From contig NZ_JBPYCS010000001.1 in NCBI RefSeq assembly GCF_051846935.1, forward strand, positions 62,001-126,000: a DNA stretch of 64,000 nt, written 5' to 3'. The position numbers and the translations under genes were made by a program. Below, one piece after another: positions 45,660 to 53,985 of this stretch (position 1 is its first letter; each line of letters starts with the position of its first letter). The notes beneath the pieces were generated by a model. The model was not told where the DNA came from and searched no databases. It was given only the letters and a program-made list of their open reading frames with translations. This DNA is from JBPYCR01 sp051846935 (GTDB taxonomy: Bacteria > Bacillota > Bacilli > Bacillales > Amphibacillaceae).

Positions 45660-45820
45660 CAACTCGTCTGTGTGGAATCCGGATCCACGCAGACTCCAGC
45701 AGGTAAAGCAACAGCCAAAAATCCACTTTAAAAGTTTTGGGGCAACCTTTTAAAATTAGTTGAGGCGTTGCCTGCGGAAAGCGGAGTGGATCCGGATGGA
45801 ACACAGCAGACACCAATCTC
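45660..45820. repeat. GC-rich palindromic repeat
   Basis: Outer arms GGATCCACGCAGACTCC and GGAGTGGATCC flank an inner block whose reverse complement (GGCAACGCCTCAACTAATT ... GGCTGTTGCTTT) matches 52203-52270. Confidence 0.7.
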
Positions 45821-46136
45821 GCTTTAAATGTTTAAGTGAATATTAAAATTCTGTTCTTTTGTGATTTCTTAAAAATGGCCATTATGAAATTGGCTTAAGG
45901 CTTAAAATCGAGCATTATAAGCGAATCATAATTTTTTTATAAATGTAAACCGACAATGGTTCTTACGGAAAGAGCGAGCTACTAGCTGAACCGAACTAAA
46001 CGAATATAGTATTAAACACTAGTATGAACGTAAATCAATAATATAATTTTTACAGTACAATTAAAGCGCTATCTAAGAAAAAAATCGGTTTCTCTGCTAT
46101 ACTAAAAGTAACCATAATGCCAGGAGGAATTGTCAG

Positions 46137-46961
46137 TTGAGTAACAGAGCCAAGCTCGAAAAAGAAGCAATGCACATGTTGAAGCTAACAAGCAGAACGT
46201 TTTATATTCCCATCAGTTTATTAAAGCCTACCTTACGAAAAACAGTGGGCTCCGCTTATTTATGCATGCGGGCCGTAGATGAAATTGAAGATCATGAAAT
46301 GCTGGATAGGGAAGTAAAAGAAAAACTATTGCGATCAACGAGCGAATTACTGCTAAAAGACGTCTTTGATTATGAGGCGTATGACAAATTAATGCAGCCG
46401 TATCAAACCGTATTGCCAGAGGTGACATTGAGGTTAGGCGATTGGATTGACTTTTGCCCTGCGGATATCGTTGGAAAAATTAAAGAATCAACAGCAGAAA
46501 TGGCCACTGGGATGGCAAAGTGGGCTACGAAAGATTGGCAAATACAAACAAAAGATGATTTAAACGATTATACGTATTATGTTGCAGGTCTTGTTGGTGT
46601 GATGCTATCCGATATTTGGCGGTGGTACGATGGAACGGAAACGGATCGGGAGCTCGCTATCGGGTACGGTCGTGGATTGCAAGCAGTAAATATTTTGCGA
46701 AATCAATACGAGGATATGGAAGAACGTGGTGTAGAATTTATACCTGATGGCTGGAATAGGGAAGATATGTTTCAGTTTGCCCGGGAAAATCTAGAACTGG
46801 CGGATAAATACATGCTATCTATTAAAACGAAAAACATTTTATTGTTTTGCAGAATCCCACTCGCTTTGGCGAAAAGAACGTTGAAAGCAATGGAAAGCGG
46901 AAAGAAAAAAATGTCTAGAAATGAAGTTGAACAAGTCGTAGCAGAAATTAAACAAGATTAA
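46137..46961 (+). CDS. Squalene/phytoene synthase family protein
   Basis: A 274-aa all-helical prenyl-transfer-fold protein. The first aspartate-rich motif is intact (D48-EIE-D52 in RAVDEIEDHE). The second, normally DxxxD, reads N189-QYE-D193 in NILRNQYEDMEERG, so its first metal-binding aspartate is Asn. SAYLCMRAVDEI, ATGMAKW and GRGLQAVNILRN otherwise fit. B. subtilis YisP, a family member described as a farnesyl diphosphate phosphatase, is a useful comparison. No other carotenoid or hopanoid gene is nearby. TTG start, AGGAGG 9 nt upstream. Confidence 0.85.
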   Translation: MSNRAKLEKEAMHMLKLTSRTFYIPISLLKPTLRKTVGSAYLCMRAVDEIEDHEMLDREVKEKLLRSTSELLLKDVFDYEAYDKLMQPYQTVLPEVTLRLGDWIDFCPADIVGKIKESTAEMATGMAKWATKDWQIQTKDDLNDYTYYVAGLVGVMLSDIWRWYDGTETDRELAIGYGRGLQAVNILRNQYEDMEERGVEFIPDGWNREDMFQFARENLELADKYMLSIKTKNILLFCRIPLALAKRTLKAMESGKKKMSRNEVEQVVAEIKQD

Positions 46962-47018
46962 TGGTTATTTACCTAGAATACAACGATATATACACAGGAT
47001 ACGAACGTATAAAGCAAT

Positions 47019-47060
47019 AGAAGAAGAGGAGAGGGAGCGCCTTCCCCTCTTTCTTTAAAG
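47019..47060 (+). terminator. Terminator after the prenyl-synthase-like gene
   Basis: AGAGGGA pairs with TCCCCTCT around a GC-rich loop, followed by TTTCTTT. Confidence 0.55.
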
Positions 47061-47096
47061 ATTAAACGTAATGAGGTTCATTCAAGCAAATATGTA

Positions 47097-47125
47097 TTGA
47101 ACTTTTGCTTCATATCGTGTATTAT
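47097..47125 (+). promoter_or_regulatory. SigA promoter of the isomerase-aroD unit
   Basis: TTGAAC, 17 nt, TATTAT. The first LacI-type operator starts 11 bp after the -10, so it covers the transcription start. Confidence 0.6.
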
Positions 47126-47136
47126 AAACCCAATAA

Positions 47137-47150
47137 TTAGATCGATCTAA
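47137..47150. promoter_or_regulatory. LacI-type operator O1 (isomerase promoter)
   Basis: Perfect 14-bp palindrome TTAGATCGATCTAA with a central CG, as is usual for LacI-family sites. A second identical copy lies exactly 66 bp downstream. Confidence 0.8.
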
Positions 47151-47202
47151 ATTGGCGTACGCCTTTCTTAATATTTTGGGGGCCAAAAATTACACACTAT
47201 AA

Positions 47203-47216
47203 TTAGATCGATCTAA
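47203..47216. promoter_or_regulatory. LacI-type operator O2 (isomerase promoter)
   Basis: Second perfect TTAGATCGATCTAA, in the 5' leader 30 bp before the start codon. The 66-bp spacing from O1 is repeated at the aldehyde dehydrogenase promoter. Confidence 0.8.
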
Positions 47217-47246
47217 AACAATTGAAACTAGGGGAGGATTTTAAAA

Positions 47247-48080
47247 ATGGATCAACAATTTTCTCTTGCCTACTTAACGGTGTTGAATACACCACCTCCG
47301 GAGATGGCACATATGGCGGCGAATGCAGGCTATGATTTCATTAGCTTACGTCCGATATATATGGGGCTTCCAGGGGAGCAAAATTTTTCACTCGCTACGA
47401 ATAAATCATTATTCAAAGAAACGAAAAGAGCAATGGAAGATAGAAACATTCAATTATTAGATATTGAACTTGCACGAATCGCGGATAATATTGACCCAAG
47501 TGAATATGAACCTGAACTTGAAATGGCTGCTGAATTAGGTGGCAAGCATGTATTGAGTAGCATTTGGACGGATAATCGTTACGAAGCAGTAGAGAAGTTT
47601 TCCCGACTTTGTGATCTTGCAGCCCAATATAATTTAACAGTTGATTTAGAGTATGTACCAATTGCAAGCGTATCCAAAATGGTGGAGGCAACAGAAATCT
47701 TATCTATTGTAAGTCGGAAAAACGCTGGATTATTAATAGACATTCATCATTTTCATCGTGCGCATGATACAGTAGAAGAACTGCGTAAAGTGCCAAAAGA
47801 GTGGTTTCATTTTGTCCATTTGTGTGATGCAGTAGAAGAGATTCCTCGGGATAAAGAAGAAATGATGAGAATTGTACGAGAAGCGCGGTCGTATGTTGGT
47901 GAGGGTGGGATTGATGTTGCCAGTGTTGTAAACGCTATCCCGAATGTACCTTATTCGATTGAGCTACCAAATAAACAACAGTCCGACCTTTTAGGATATG
48001 AAGAATTTGCACGACGTTGCTTGGAATCAGCAAAAGCGTACTTCCATGCAAATCCGCGAAAAGAAAAGAGCATGTGTTAA
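47247..48080 (+). CDS. Sugar phosphate isomerase/epimerase-type TIM-barrel protein
   Basis: A 277-aa AP-endonuclease-2-like barrel. Recognisable blocks are LAYLTVLNTPPPEMAHMA at the start, LLDIELARI near 70, VDLEYVPIASV near 131, GLLIDIHHFHRA near 160, FVHLCDAVEEIP near 190, then GEGGIDV and SIELPN. The Glu, Asp/His, Asp and Glu in these strands would bind a divalent metal. This sub-family often sits in gene clusters for hydroaromatic or aromatic acid breakdown and includes dehydroshikimate dehydratase-like enzymes, but the reaction here is not established. Start after GGGGAGGA; first gene behind the LacI-type operators. Confidence 0.82.
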   Translation: MDQQFSLAYLTVLNTPPPEMAHMAANAGYDFISLRPIYMGLPGEQNFSLATNKSLFKETKRAMEDRNIQLLDIELARIADNIDPSEYEPELEMAAELGGKHVLSSIWTDNRYEAVEKFSRLCDLAAQYNLTVDLEYVPIASVSKMVEATEILSIVSRKNAGLLIDIHHFHRAHDTVEELRKVPKEWFHFVHLCDAVEEIPRDKEEMMRIVREARSYVGEGGIDVASVVNAIPNVPYSIELPNKQQSDLLGYEEFARRCLESAKAYFHANPRKEKSMC

Positions 48081-48147
48081 CATAATTTTTTAAGATAGAT
48101 TAATGGTATAATACGATTACTTAAACAAGATGGAAGGAATGTTGTTA

Positions 48148-48900
48148 ATGGAGGATTTGTTAGTAAATAAAAAACACCCATACATTTGTACGCCATTGAC
48201 AGGTAAGACAAAAGAAATTATATTGAATCAACTCGATACGGTTGTTACCCAAGAGCCGGATATTATTGAATGGCGCGCAGACTTTTTATCGTCTTTATCA
48301 GAGACGGACGAAGTAATAGAAATTATAGATGGGATAAAATCCAAAACGAAGATCCCCCTTCTATTCACTATTCGAGCAGAACATGAAGGTGGAGAAAAAA
48401 TTTCATTAACGGAAAAAGAAAAGGTCCAATTAATTCGCGCCGTTTGTGAACGAACAAGTGTTGATATGATAGATTATGAAACTTCCAATGAAACGAACTA
48501 TGTTAAAACGTTAAAATCGATCGCAGAAGCGAGCAACAAGAAATTGATATTATCCTATCATAATTTCAGTGAAACGCCTAACAAAGCAGAGATTATTGAG
48601 CGGGCTAAACAAGCAGAAAGCCTCGGAGCCGATATTGCAAAGTTTGCTGTTATGCCAAATAGCAAAGAGGATGTATTCCAATTGTTAGATGCAACAAGAG
48701 AAATTGATGCACTATTAAATATTCCCGTCGTTACAATGTCCATGGGTGATATTGGGGGATTCAGCAGAATTGTCGGATGGGCGTATGGATCGATCATTAC
48801 CTTTGGTGTAGGGGTAGAATTATCTGCACCAGGACAGATTCCTGTAAAGCAATTACGAGAAGCTATTCAACGCACGCAACAATTGATTCCGAAGTGGTAA
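48148..48900 (+). CDS. aroD: 3-Dehydroquinate dehydratase, type I
   Basis: Converts 3-dehydroquinate to 3-dehydroshikimate through a Schiff base. The ATG at 48148 is preferred (GGAAGGA 10 nt upstream), giving 250 aa. Catalytic His138 (LSYHNFSETP) and Schiff-base Lys165 (AKFAVMP) align with His143 and Lys170 of the E. coli enzyme; EWRADF near 41 is also typical. It sits 67 bp after the TIM-barrel gene and away from any other aro gene, which points to a catabolic (quinate-type) role rather than only biosynthesis. That is inference. A possible internal TATAAT lies at 48109. Confidence 0.93.
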   Translation: MEDLLVNKKHPYICTPLTGKTKEIILNQLDTVVTQEPDIIEWRADFLSSLSETDEVIEIIDGIKSKTKIPLLFTIRAEHEGGEKISLTEKEKVQLIRAVCERTSVDMIDYETSNETNYVKTLKSIAEASNKKLILSYHNFSETPNKAEIIERAKQAESLGADIAKFAVMPNSKEDVFQLLDATREIDALLNIPVVTMSMGDIGGFSRIVGWAYGSIITFGVGVELSAPGQIPVKQLREAIQRTQQLIPKW

Positions 48901-48924
48901 TAATGCTTGAAAACAAACCAATAG

Positions 48925-48959
48925 CCTGTTCCTATCGTTAAAATAAGGAACGGGTTTTT
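48925..48959 (+). terminator. Terminator after aroD
   Basis: CCTGTTCCT pairs with AGGAACGGG and is followed by five T. Confidence 0.85.
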
Positions 48960-49321
48960 CACATATGTACAGTAGCTTAAGTGCCGAAATTAAGCAAACG
49001 TTTGATCAAAAAAGTTTGCATTAATGTGCAAATAGAGTTTTCCTTCGTCATGTTGCCAATTGTAAGGTGTTTAAAGCATTCTAACTAGAAAAAGTGTGAA
49101 GCTGATACTCGGAAAATAAATAAACATTGAAAAATAGTCCAATAGAAGAAGCCTTTGGGTGATATGTCAAGCGAAAGATAATTAAATAGTAAGTTATCTT
49201 GGAACAAACGTGAGCGCTGGTCAGCAGCCACGTTTATGCGTACGATCCTTGTATCGAAATCCGCCCTGGAGCTACAACCATCCAGGTTTGAATATCAAGG
49301 TGCACAGCCTGCGTGTTTGAA

Positions 49322-49680
49322 GGTCAAAACGTACACTTGGAAATAGTCTTTTTAATTTAGTTAAGCCCGTAAGGAGAATAAGAATTGTCTCAAATGATCC
49401 TAAGACGCAGCGTCCAAGTGTTTGACATATTACTTAACAGACTATTCATGCACAAACTGAGTTTCCTATAACGGATGGCGGCGACTCCTCATGCGTCTTG
49501 AGACCCCACAGCGAGCTGTCTTTGCGAGCGAGGAGGCTCAAGCCATGCCCGCGAAAAGCGTTCGCCAGTAGTGGAAGGTAACAGAGTTATTGACAATGAG
49601 GTCTTTGTGATTTTTGTAAATTAGTAAAAATTAATAGGCGGAAAAGAACGCCTAAACATACTATAGGAGGGGGTAACGTT
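49322..49680. repeat. Leader module (copy 3) with GC-rich palindrome
   Basis: Left block ACGTACACTTGGAAATAGTC, AAGGAGAATAAGAATTGTC and ATCCTAAGACGC matches 15795-15880. The palindrome at about 49465-49590 has GGCGGCGACTCC, TCTTGAGACCCCACAG and GAGGAGGCTCAAGCC. The right block, hairpin AGGCG-GAAAAGAA-CGCCT (49636-49653) then TAAACATACTATAGGAGG, supplies the ribosome site of the next gene. The rest of 48960-49321 shows nothing recognisable. Confidence 0.8.
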
Positions 49681-50616
49681 ATGAATAAAGTAATACTGAG
49701 AGGAACGGATATTGCTGTAAATCCAATTGGGCTTGGAACGAATGCAGTCGGCGGTCAAAGGCTTTACCCTACAATAAAGGATGAAGCTGGTAGAGAATTA
49801 TTGCGAACGGCCCTGGAAAATGGGATAGACTTTTGGGATACCGCATTCATCTATGGACCGAAACGATCCGAGGAAATAATTGGTGAAATATTACAAGAAA
49901 CAGGTGGTCGCCAAAGGGTCGTATTGGCGACAAAAGCAGCGCATCGATTTGTTGATAACAAGACTGTGGTTGATAATTCGCCTGCTTTTTTGAAGCAAGC
50001 GGTAGATGATGCATTAACGCGCTTGCAAACAGATTATATTGACTTGTTTTATATTCATTTTCCTGATGAGGCAACACCGAAATATGAGTCTGTTGGCGCA
50101 TTAAAGGAACTAAAGGATGCAGGAAAAGTTCGTGCAATCGGTGTATCTAACTTTTCGAAAGAGCAACTTGAAGAAGCAAATCAGGATGGGTATGTGAACG
50201 TGTTTCAAGGGGAATATAATTTGATTCAACGGCAAGCAGAAAAAGAGCTTTTTCCTTACACCATTCAGCATAATATATCTTTTGTGCCATTTTTTCCGTT
50301 TGCATCGGGATTATTAGCAGGAAAATACGATGAGAGTACGACGTTTGCCAAGGGCGATCTACGTAACGATAAGCCGCATTTTAAAGGTGAAGCCTTTCGA
50401 GATAGCTTACAAAAAGTAGCGGAATTAAATGGAATGGCAAAGGATAAAAACATCGAAGTTGCACAGCTCGTACTAGCTTGGTATCTTAAGCAGAAGGCAA
50501 TCGATGTAATTATACCAGGAGCTAAAAAGGGTGAGCAAGCGATTAAAAATTTACACGCACAAAACGTACAACTTTCAACCGGAGAAATTATGAAAATCGA
50601 TCAATTATTTAGTTGA
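49681..50616 (+). CDS. Aldo/keto reductase
   Basis: A 311-aa NADP(H)-linked (beta/alpha)8 reductase. The catalytic tetrad is complete: Asp53 and Tyr58 in DTAFIYGP, Lys85 in ATKAAH, His126 in FYIHFPDE. C-terminal GAKKGEQAIKN near 290 is the NADP-binding segment. It resembles the YhdN/YqkF group. Expressed from the shared leader module. It lies inside the LacI-regulated region but has no TTAGATCGATCTAA site of its own, so membership in that pathway is open. Confidence 0.9.
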   Translation: MNKVILRGTDIAVNPIGLGTNAVGGQRLYPTIKDEAGRELLRTALENGIDFWDTAFIYGPKRSEEIIGEILQETGGRQRVVLATKAAHRFVDNKTVVDNSPAFLKQAVDDALTRLQTDYIDLFYIHFPDEATPKYESVGALKELKDAGKVRAIGVSNFSKEQLEEANQDGYVNVFQGEYNLIQRQAEKELFPYTIQHNISFVPFFPFASGLLAGKYDESTTFAKGDLRNDKPHFKGEAFRDSLQKVAELNGMAKDKNIEVAQLVLAWYLKQKAIDVIIPGAKKGEQAIKNLHAQNVQLSTGEIMKIDQLFS

Positions 50617-50679
50617 AAATATAAGTGCGAAAGATGCAAAAAAGCTAAAGATAGAAAATAACATGAAAGCACAGATCAA

Positions 50680-50880
50680 GGCTGGGACATAACAAAGTTG
50701 CTAAGTTAAAAGTTTTGAGCAATGAGCTAAAATAGGCTCGGAAATTTACGTAGTTTCCAGCAGGCGGAGACGCATCAGCCGCCTACGGAAGCGAAGTATC
50801 TTCAGAACGAGGTTATCCTTTAAATCTAATTGTTCGGTTTCTTATTAGTTTAAATAGTTCAGTCCCAGTCTCTTTCTGTT
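50680..50880. repeat. Element with inverted GGCTGGGAC / GTCCCAGTC ends
   Basis: Begins AAGGCTGGGACATAAC and ends AGTCCCAGTC. Inside is a short GC-rich palindrome (CAGGCGGAGACGC ... GCCGCCTACGG). Related GGCTGGGACA or GTTGGGACA words occur near 25043 and at the minus-strand 43650 region. Confidence 0.5.
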
Positions 50881-50952
50881 TCTGCAATCTGTATCTTATT
50901 AAGGGCAGATTACCTATCAGCTCTAAAGATCCTTTGGCTATGGTGGGATTGT

Positions 50953-51966
50953 TTACGAAGATTCCCTTTGAATTAACTTAGGATCAATAATGACGCGTTG
51001 TCTGTCAAGGGTAGGTTCATTCATTCTTTCATGTAAAAGTCGAGCTGCCGTTGTCCCAGTAGTTTGAGCAAAGGAAGAAATGGTCGTTAAGGATGGAAAG
51101 GTAATAAGCGCTTCTGGTATGTTGTCAAAGCCAACGATATCAATATCCTTTCCTGGTGTATACCCCATTTTCCGTAGCCCAATAATCGCTCCAAAGGCAA
51201 CTAAGTCGCTAAAACAGAAGATTGCCTCTGGTGGGTTTGCTGCTTGCATTACTTTTTCAACCGCTTCAAGTCCACCTTCTCGCGTCGGTGAACTGCCCAT
51301 AATAATCGCTTGATCTAAGTGCAGATTTGCCTCTTCGTAAGCTTTTTTATATCCATCCATTCTTTCTTCCCACGTAGAGGAGTTCGTTACCCCGCCAATA
51401 AAGGCGATCCGTTTATGCTGTTTTTTCTCAATCAAATATTTTACTGCCATATAAGCGCCTTGGCGATAATCCAACCCAACGTAATCGCTTTTTAAATTAG
51501 CTAATTCACGTACACTTACAACTATTGGAAGCTGTAGTTGGTTTATTTTTTTAACGGTTTCTTCCGAGCTGGAAGAAACAGGGCATAACAAAATACCGCC
51601 AACACGGTTTTCTAGCATTGTGGATAACAGCCGGTTTTGTTCGGTAAGTGAATCGAAGGTTGTTCCTAAAATAATTGTGTAGTTATATTTTTCTAATTCT
51701 TTATGTACGCCTCGCAAAAATTGAGAGAAGAATGTGTTTCCGATATCTGTAATAATAATGCCGATTGTTTTTGAACTTTGTGATCGCAAATTTGCCGCTA
51801 CCCGGTCATAGACGTAGCCAAGTTCTTCCATGGATTTGAGTACTTTTTTTCTTGTTTTTTCAGCAACCTTAGGACTGTTGCGAACGATTAAAGAGGCTGT
51901 TGCACGGGAAACACCTGCATGATCTGCTACATCTTTTAATGTGACGCGTCGTTGTGTGTTTTTCAT
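50953..51966 (-). CDS. LacI-family transcriptional repressor
   Basis: A 337-aa protein from the ATG at 51966 (GGAGGAG upstream; the frame is open to 52095 but without conserved sequence). The N-terminal HTH VTLKDVADHAGVSRATASLIV and hinge RVAANLRSQ are followed by a periplasmic-binding-like effector domain (IGIIITDIGNTFFSQFLRGV, then GGILLCPVSSS, IAFIGGVTNSSTWEERMDGY, DIVGFDNIPEAL). It lies between the two transcription units that carry paired TTAGATCGATCTAA palindromes and is the obvious candidate to bind them. The effector is unknown. Confidence 0.92.
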   Translation of the reverse strand: MKNTQRRVTLKDVADHAGVSRATASLIVRNSPKVAEKTRKKVLKSMEELGYVYDRVAANLRSQSSKTIGIIITDIGNTFFSQFLRGVHKELEKYNYTIILGTTFDSLTEQNRLLSTMLENRVGGILLCPVSSSSEETVKKINQLQLPIVVSVRELANLKSDYVGLDYRQGAYMAVKYLIEKKQHKRIAFIGGVTNSSTWEERMDGYKKAYEEANLHLDQAIIMGSSPTREGGLEAVEKVMQAANPPEAIFCFSDLVAFGAIIGLRKMGYTPGKDIDIVGFDNIPEALITFPSLTTISSFAQTTGTTAARLLHERMNEPTLDRQRVIIDPKLIQRESS

Positions 51967-52085
51967 CCATTTCTCCTCCATAAAAGTAACGTACGATATT
52001 AATCGTCCACTATTGTATTTATGTTTTCCGATGCTTTTAGTATAACAAAAAAACACGCAGCATGTCTTAAAGTTAAAGGGCGGGG

Positions 52086-52300
52086 ATTGAGTCACGTATT
52101 TGTGGGTGTTATTTTAAGAAGTTAAAAAACCTCTCTTTGTATTCGTTAATTTTAGTATTGATTCCTACCGACCGCAGTAGATATATACTTCGCTTTCCGT
52201 GGGCAACGCCTCAACTAATTGAAGAAGTTTTTTCAAACTTCTTCAATGGATTTTCGGCTGTTGCTTTTCCCACAGGAGTCTTCGCATAAGTCCACGGCTA
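52086..52300. repeat. MITE left arm joined to a GC-rich palindrome (partial copy)
   Basis: Opens ATTGAGTCACGTATTTGTGG and follows the MITE left half to about 52195. It then switches to a palindrome with GAAGAAGTTT / AAACTTCTTC at its tip and GGCAACGCCTCAACTAATT, which is shared with 45660-45820. No MITE right arm. Confidence 0.8.
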
Positions 52301-52401
52301 TTGATGCTATGTTAATCATAGAAGAATTCCTCATAAAAGGAAGGTAGATGTAAGCAAATGACACTTCGGCTTCCAGCTTTAGCTAATGGTCAAGTCAGTA
52401 A

Positions 52402-53763
52402 TTATTTTATAAAGCCCGTTACGAAATGAATAAGCGATGCAAACGCAATGGAGCTTAGCATAATTACAATTGAAAATGGGAGGTTCCGAATACCGACACG
52501 AAAGATATTAGTTTTTAATTCACTTGCTAGAATTGAAATGGATAGATTAAACGGGCTGAACATCACTGTGCTTAAACTACAAATTATTAGTACGATGGCG
52601 AGTGGTATACTTGTAATCTCTTGTATAAATGGACGTAAGGTTTCTCCTAAAAGGACGATCGAAACTAACGGATGAAAACCGATATATCCTGTGATTAGGA
52701 AAAAAGCCGAAATTAAGAAAAACAACAGAATCGTTTGATCCGCGTGCCCTAAAATAAAACGTTGTACGATATCCAATATTAACGTATCCGAAATCATATT
52801 GACGAAAAACCCCGCACTTAAAAACATAAAAAAATAGTTTGCAAGTCCTTTTGTTCTTTCTTTCCAATGGGAAAAACTATGAATCACATACCGTTTTACT
52901 TTATGAATTCGCATAGCCCATACAAATGAAATGGGAATGATTAGTAAAACGAGTGAAAACAAGTATCCTTGGTGTAAAAAATGATTTAAAGCTGTTACTG
53001 CACTTACTAAAAGGGTAAGCAATATCGTAAGCTCGCTTATTTTTGAAAATATTTCTCGAAGCGATATGGTTTTATGTTCAATATTTACGTGCAAATGCGT
53101 ATACTTTCTTTTTGCACGTACGGTATCGACACATAAAATGACGGTGCAAAATAGCAATAAAAATGGGAGGACAAATAAATAGTTTTGTCCAGTAATATCG
53201 ATGGTTTGAATGATGAGAATTTCCATTGGACTCCACATAAGACATAAAGCATATCCTCTTAAAAGACTTTTGGCATAAAACACATCTGTGAAGCTCTTAC
53301 TATAGCTTTTTAAAGCCGATTGCATAGCCTTTAAAAGCAATGGAATGGTTGCGATATTGAGGAAGAGCCCTAAAATATGAGTGACAATTGCTCCCCGCTG
53401 ATACAAATCACCAGCATGATCTACTTTATATTGCAATAGCGAGCGCAAATGCTGATCATAACGACCGACTAGAATTAAAGAATTAAGAAAAGGCAACAAA
53501 AGAAATAATGCTAAAATACCAAGCATTGTATCAAATTGTAATAAGAAATCTTGCCAAGTAAGGCCGTGATAGAAAAACAAAATGAGTCCGCTTATGTAAA
53601 AGAAAACCCCAGAATAAAAGTACAAACCGTTCGCATAAAATAACGAGACAACGATAGCAATATTTGCGAATATGCCAACCATATAAGGCAGAGAAGGTAT
53701 GGTAAATATGTTTGCTAAAATGTACAGTATGATAACGATTGGATATAAAAAAATGCGAATCAT
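52402..53763 (-). CDS. Unassigned multi-span membrane transporter candidate
   Basis: A 453-aa, very hydrophobic protein with about 11-12 helices. Two internal segments, MWSPMEILIIQT near 197 and MFSPFNLSISIL near 408, sit in equivalent places of the two halves and recall the paired Ser-Pro re-entrant motifs of ion-transporter-superfamily carriers of organic anions. I do not recognise a named family. It is divergent from the aldehyde dehydrogenase gene and next to the LacI-type gene, so it may import the substrate of this regulon. That role is inferred from position only. Confidence 0.6.
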   Translation of the reverse strand: MIRIFLYPIVIILYILANIFTIPSLPYMVGIFANIAIVVSLFYANGLYFYSGVFFYISGLILFFYHGLTWQDFLLQFDTMLGILALFLLLPFLNSLILVGRYDQHLRSLLQYKVDHAGDLYQRGAIVTHILGLFLNIATIPLLLKAMQSALKSYSKSFTDVFYAKSLLRGYALCLMWSPMEILIIQTIDITGQNYLFVLPFLLLFCTVILCVDTVRAKRKYTHLHVNIEHKTISLREIFSKISELTILLTLLVSAVTALNHFLHQGYLFSLVLLIIPISFVWAMRIHKVKRYVIHSFSHWKERTKGLANYFFMFLSAGFFVNMISDTLILDIVQRFILGHADQTILLFFLISAFFLITGYIGFHPLVSIVLLGETLRPFIQEITSIPLAIVLIICSLSTVMFSPFNLSISILASELKTNIFRVGIRNLPFSIVIMLSSIAFASLIHFVTGFIK

Positions 53764-53839
53764 GCTATTCCCCCTGAAGCATCGGTTACATAATTAAAGC
53801 TCGTAACGTTATTTTTAAAGCGGTTAAATATATTTTGTA

Positions 53840-53868
53840 TTGTCAATTAACCGAATTTATAGTAATAT
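53840..53868 (+). promoter_or_regulatory. SigA promoter of the aldehyde dehydrogenase unit
   Basis: TTGTCA, 17 nt, TAATAT. Operator O3 starts 12 bp after the -10, nearly the same layout as at 47097-47150. Confidence 0.6.
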
Positions 53869-53880
53869 TATATATAAGTT

Positions 53881-53894
53881 TTAGATCGATCTAA
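53881..53894. promoter_or_regulatory. LacI-type operator O3 (aldehyde dehydrogenase promoter)
   Basis: Perfect TTAGATCGATCTAA, the third exact copy in the window. Confidence 0.8.
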
Positions 53895-53946
53895 TAAAGC
53901 ATTATACCATAAGAGGATAGAAACATTACACCTTGCAGCTCAAAAA

Positions 53947-53960
53947 GTAGATCGATCCAA
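53947..53960. promoter_or_regulatory. LacI-type operator O4 (aldehyde dehydrogenase promoter)
   Basis: GTAGATCGATCCAA: 12 of 14 match to the palindrome, exactly 66 bp downstream of O3. Confidence 0.65.
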
Positions 53961-53985
53961 CGACTTTTAGATAAGGGTGATAAAA

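Noticed and set aside
51993..52006. Autoregulatory operator of the LacI-type gene (ACGAT-ATTA-ATCGT)
   Set aside because: It is an inverted repeat upstream of the gene but does not match TTAGATCGATCTAA, and no second copy was seen.
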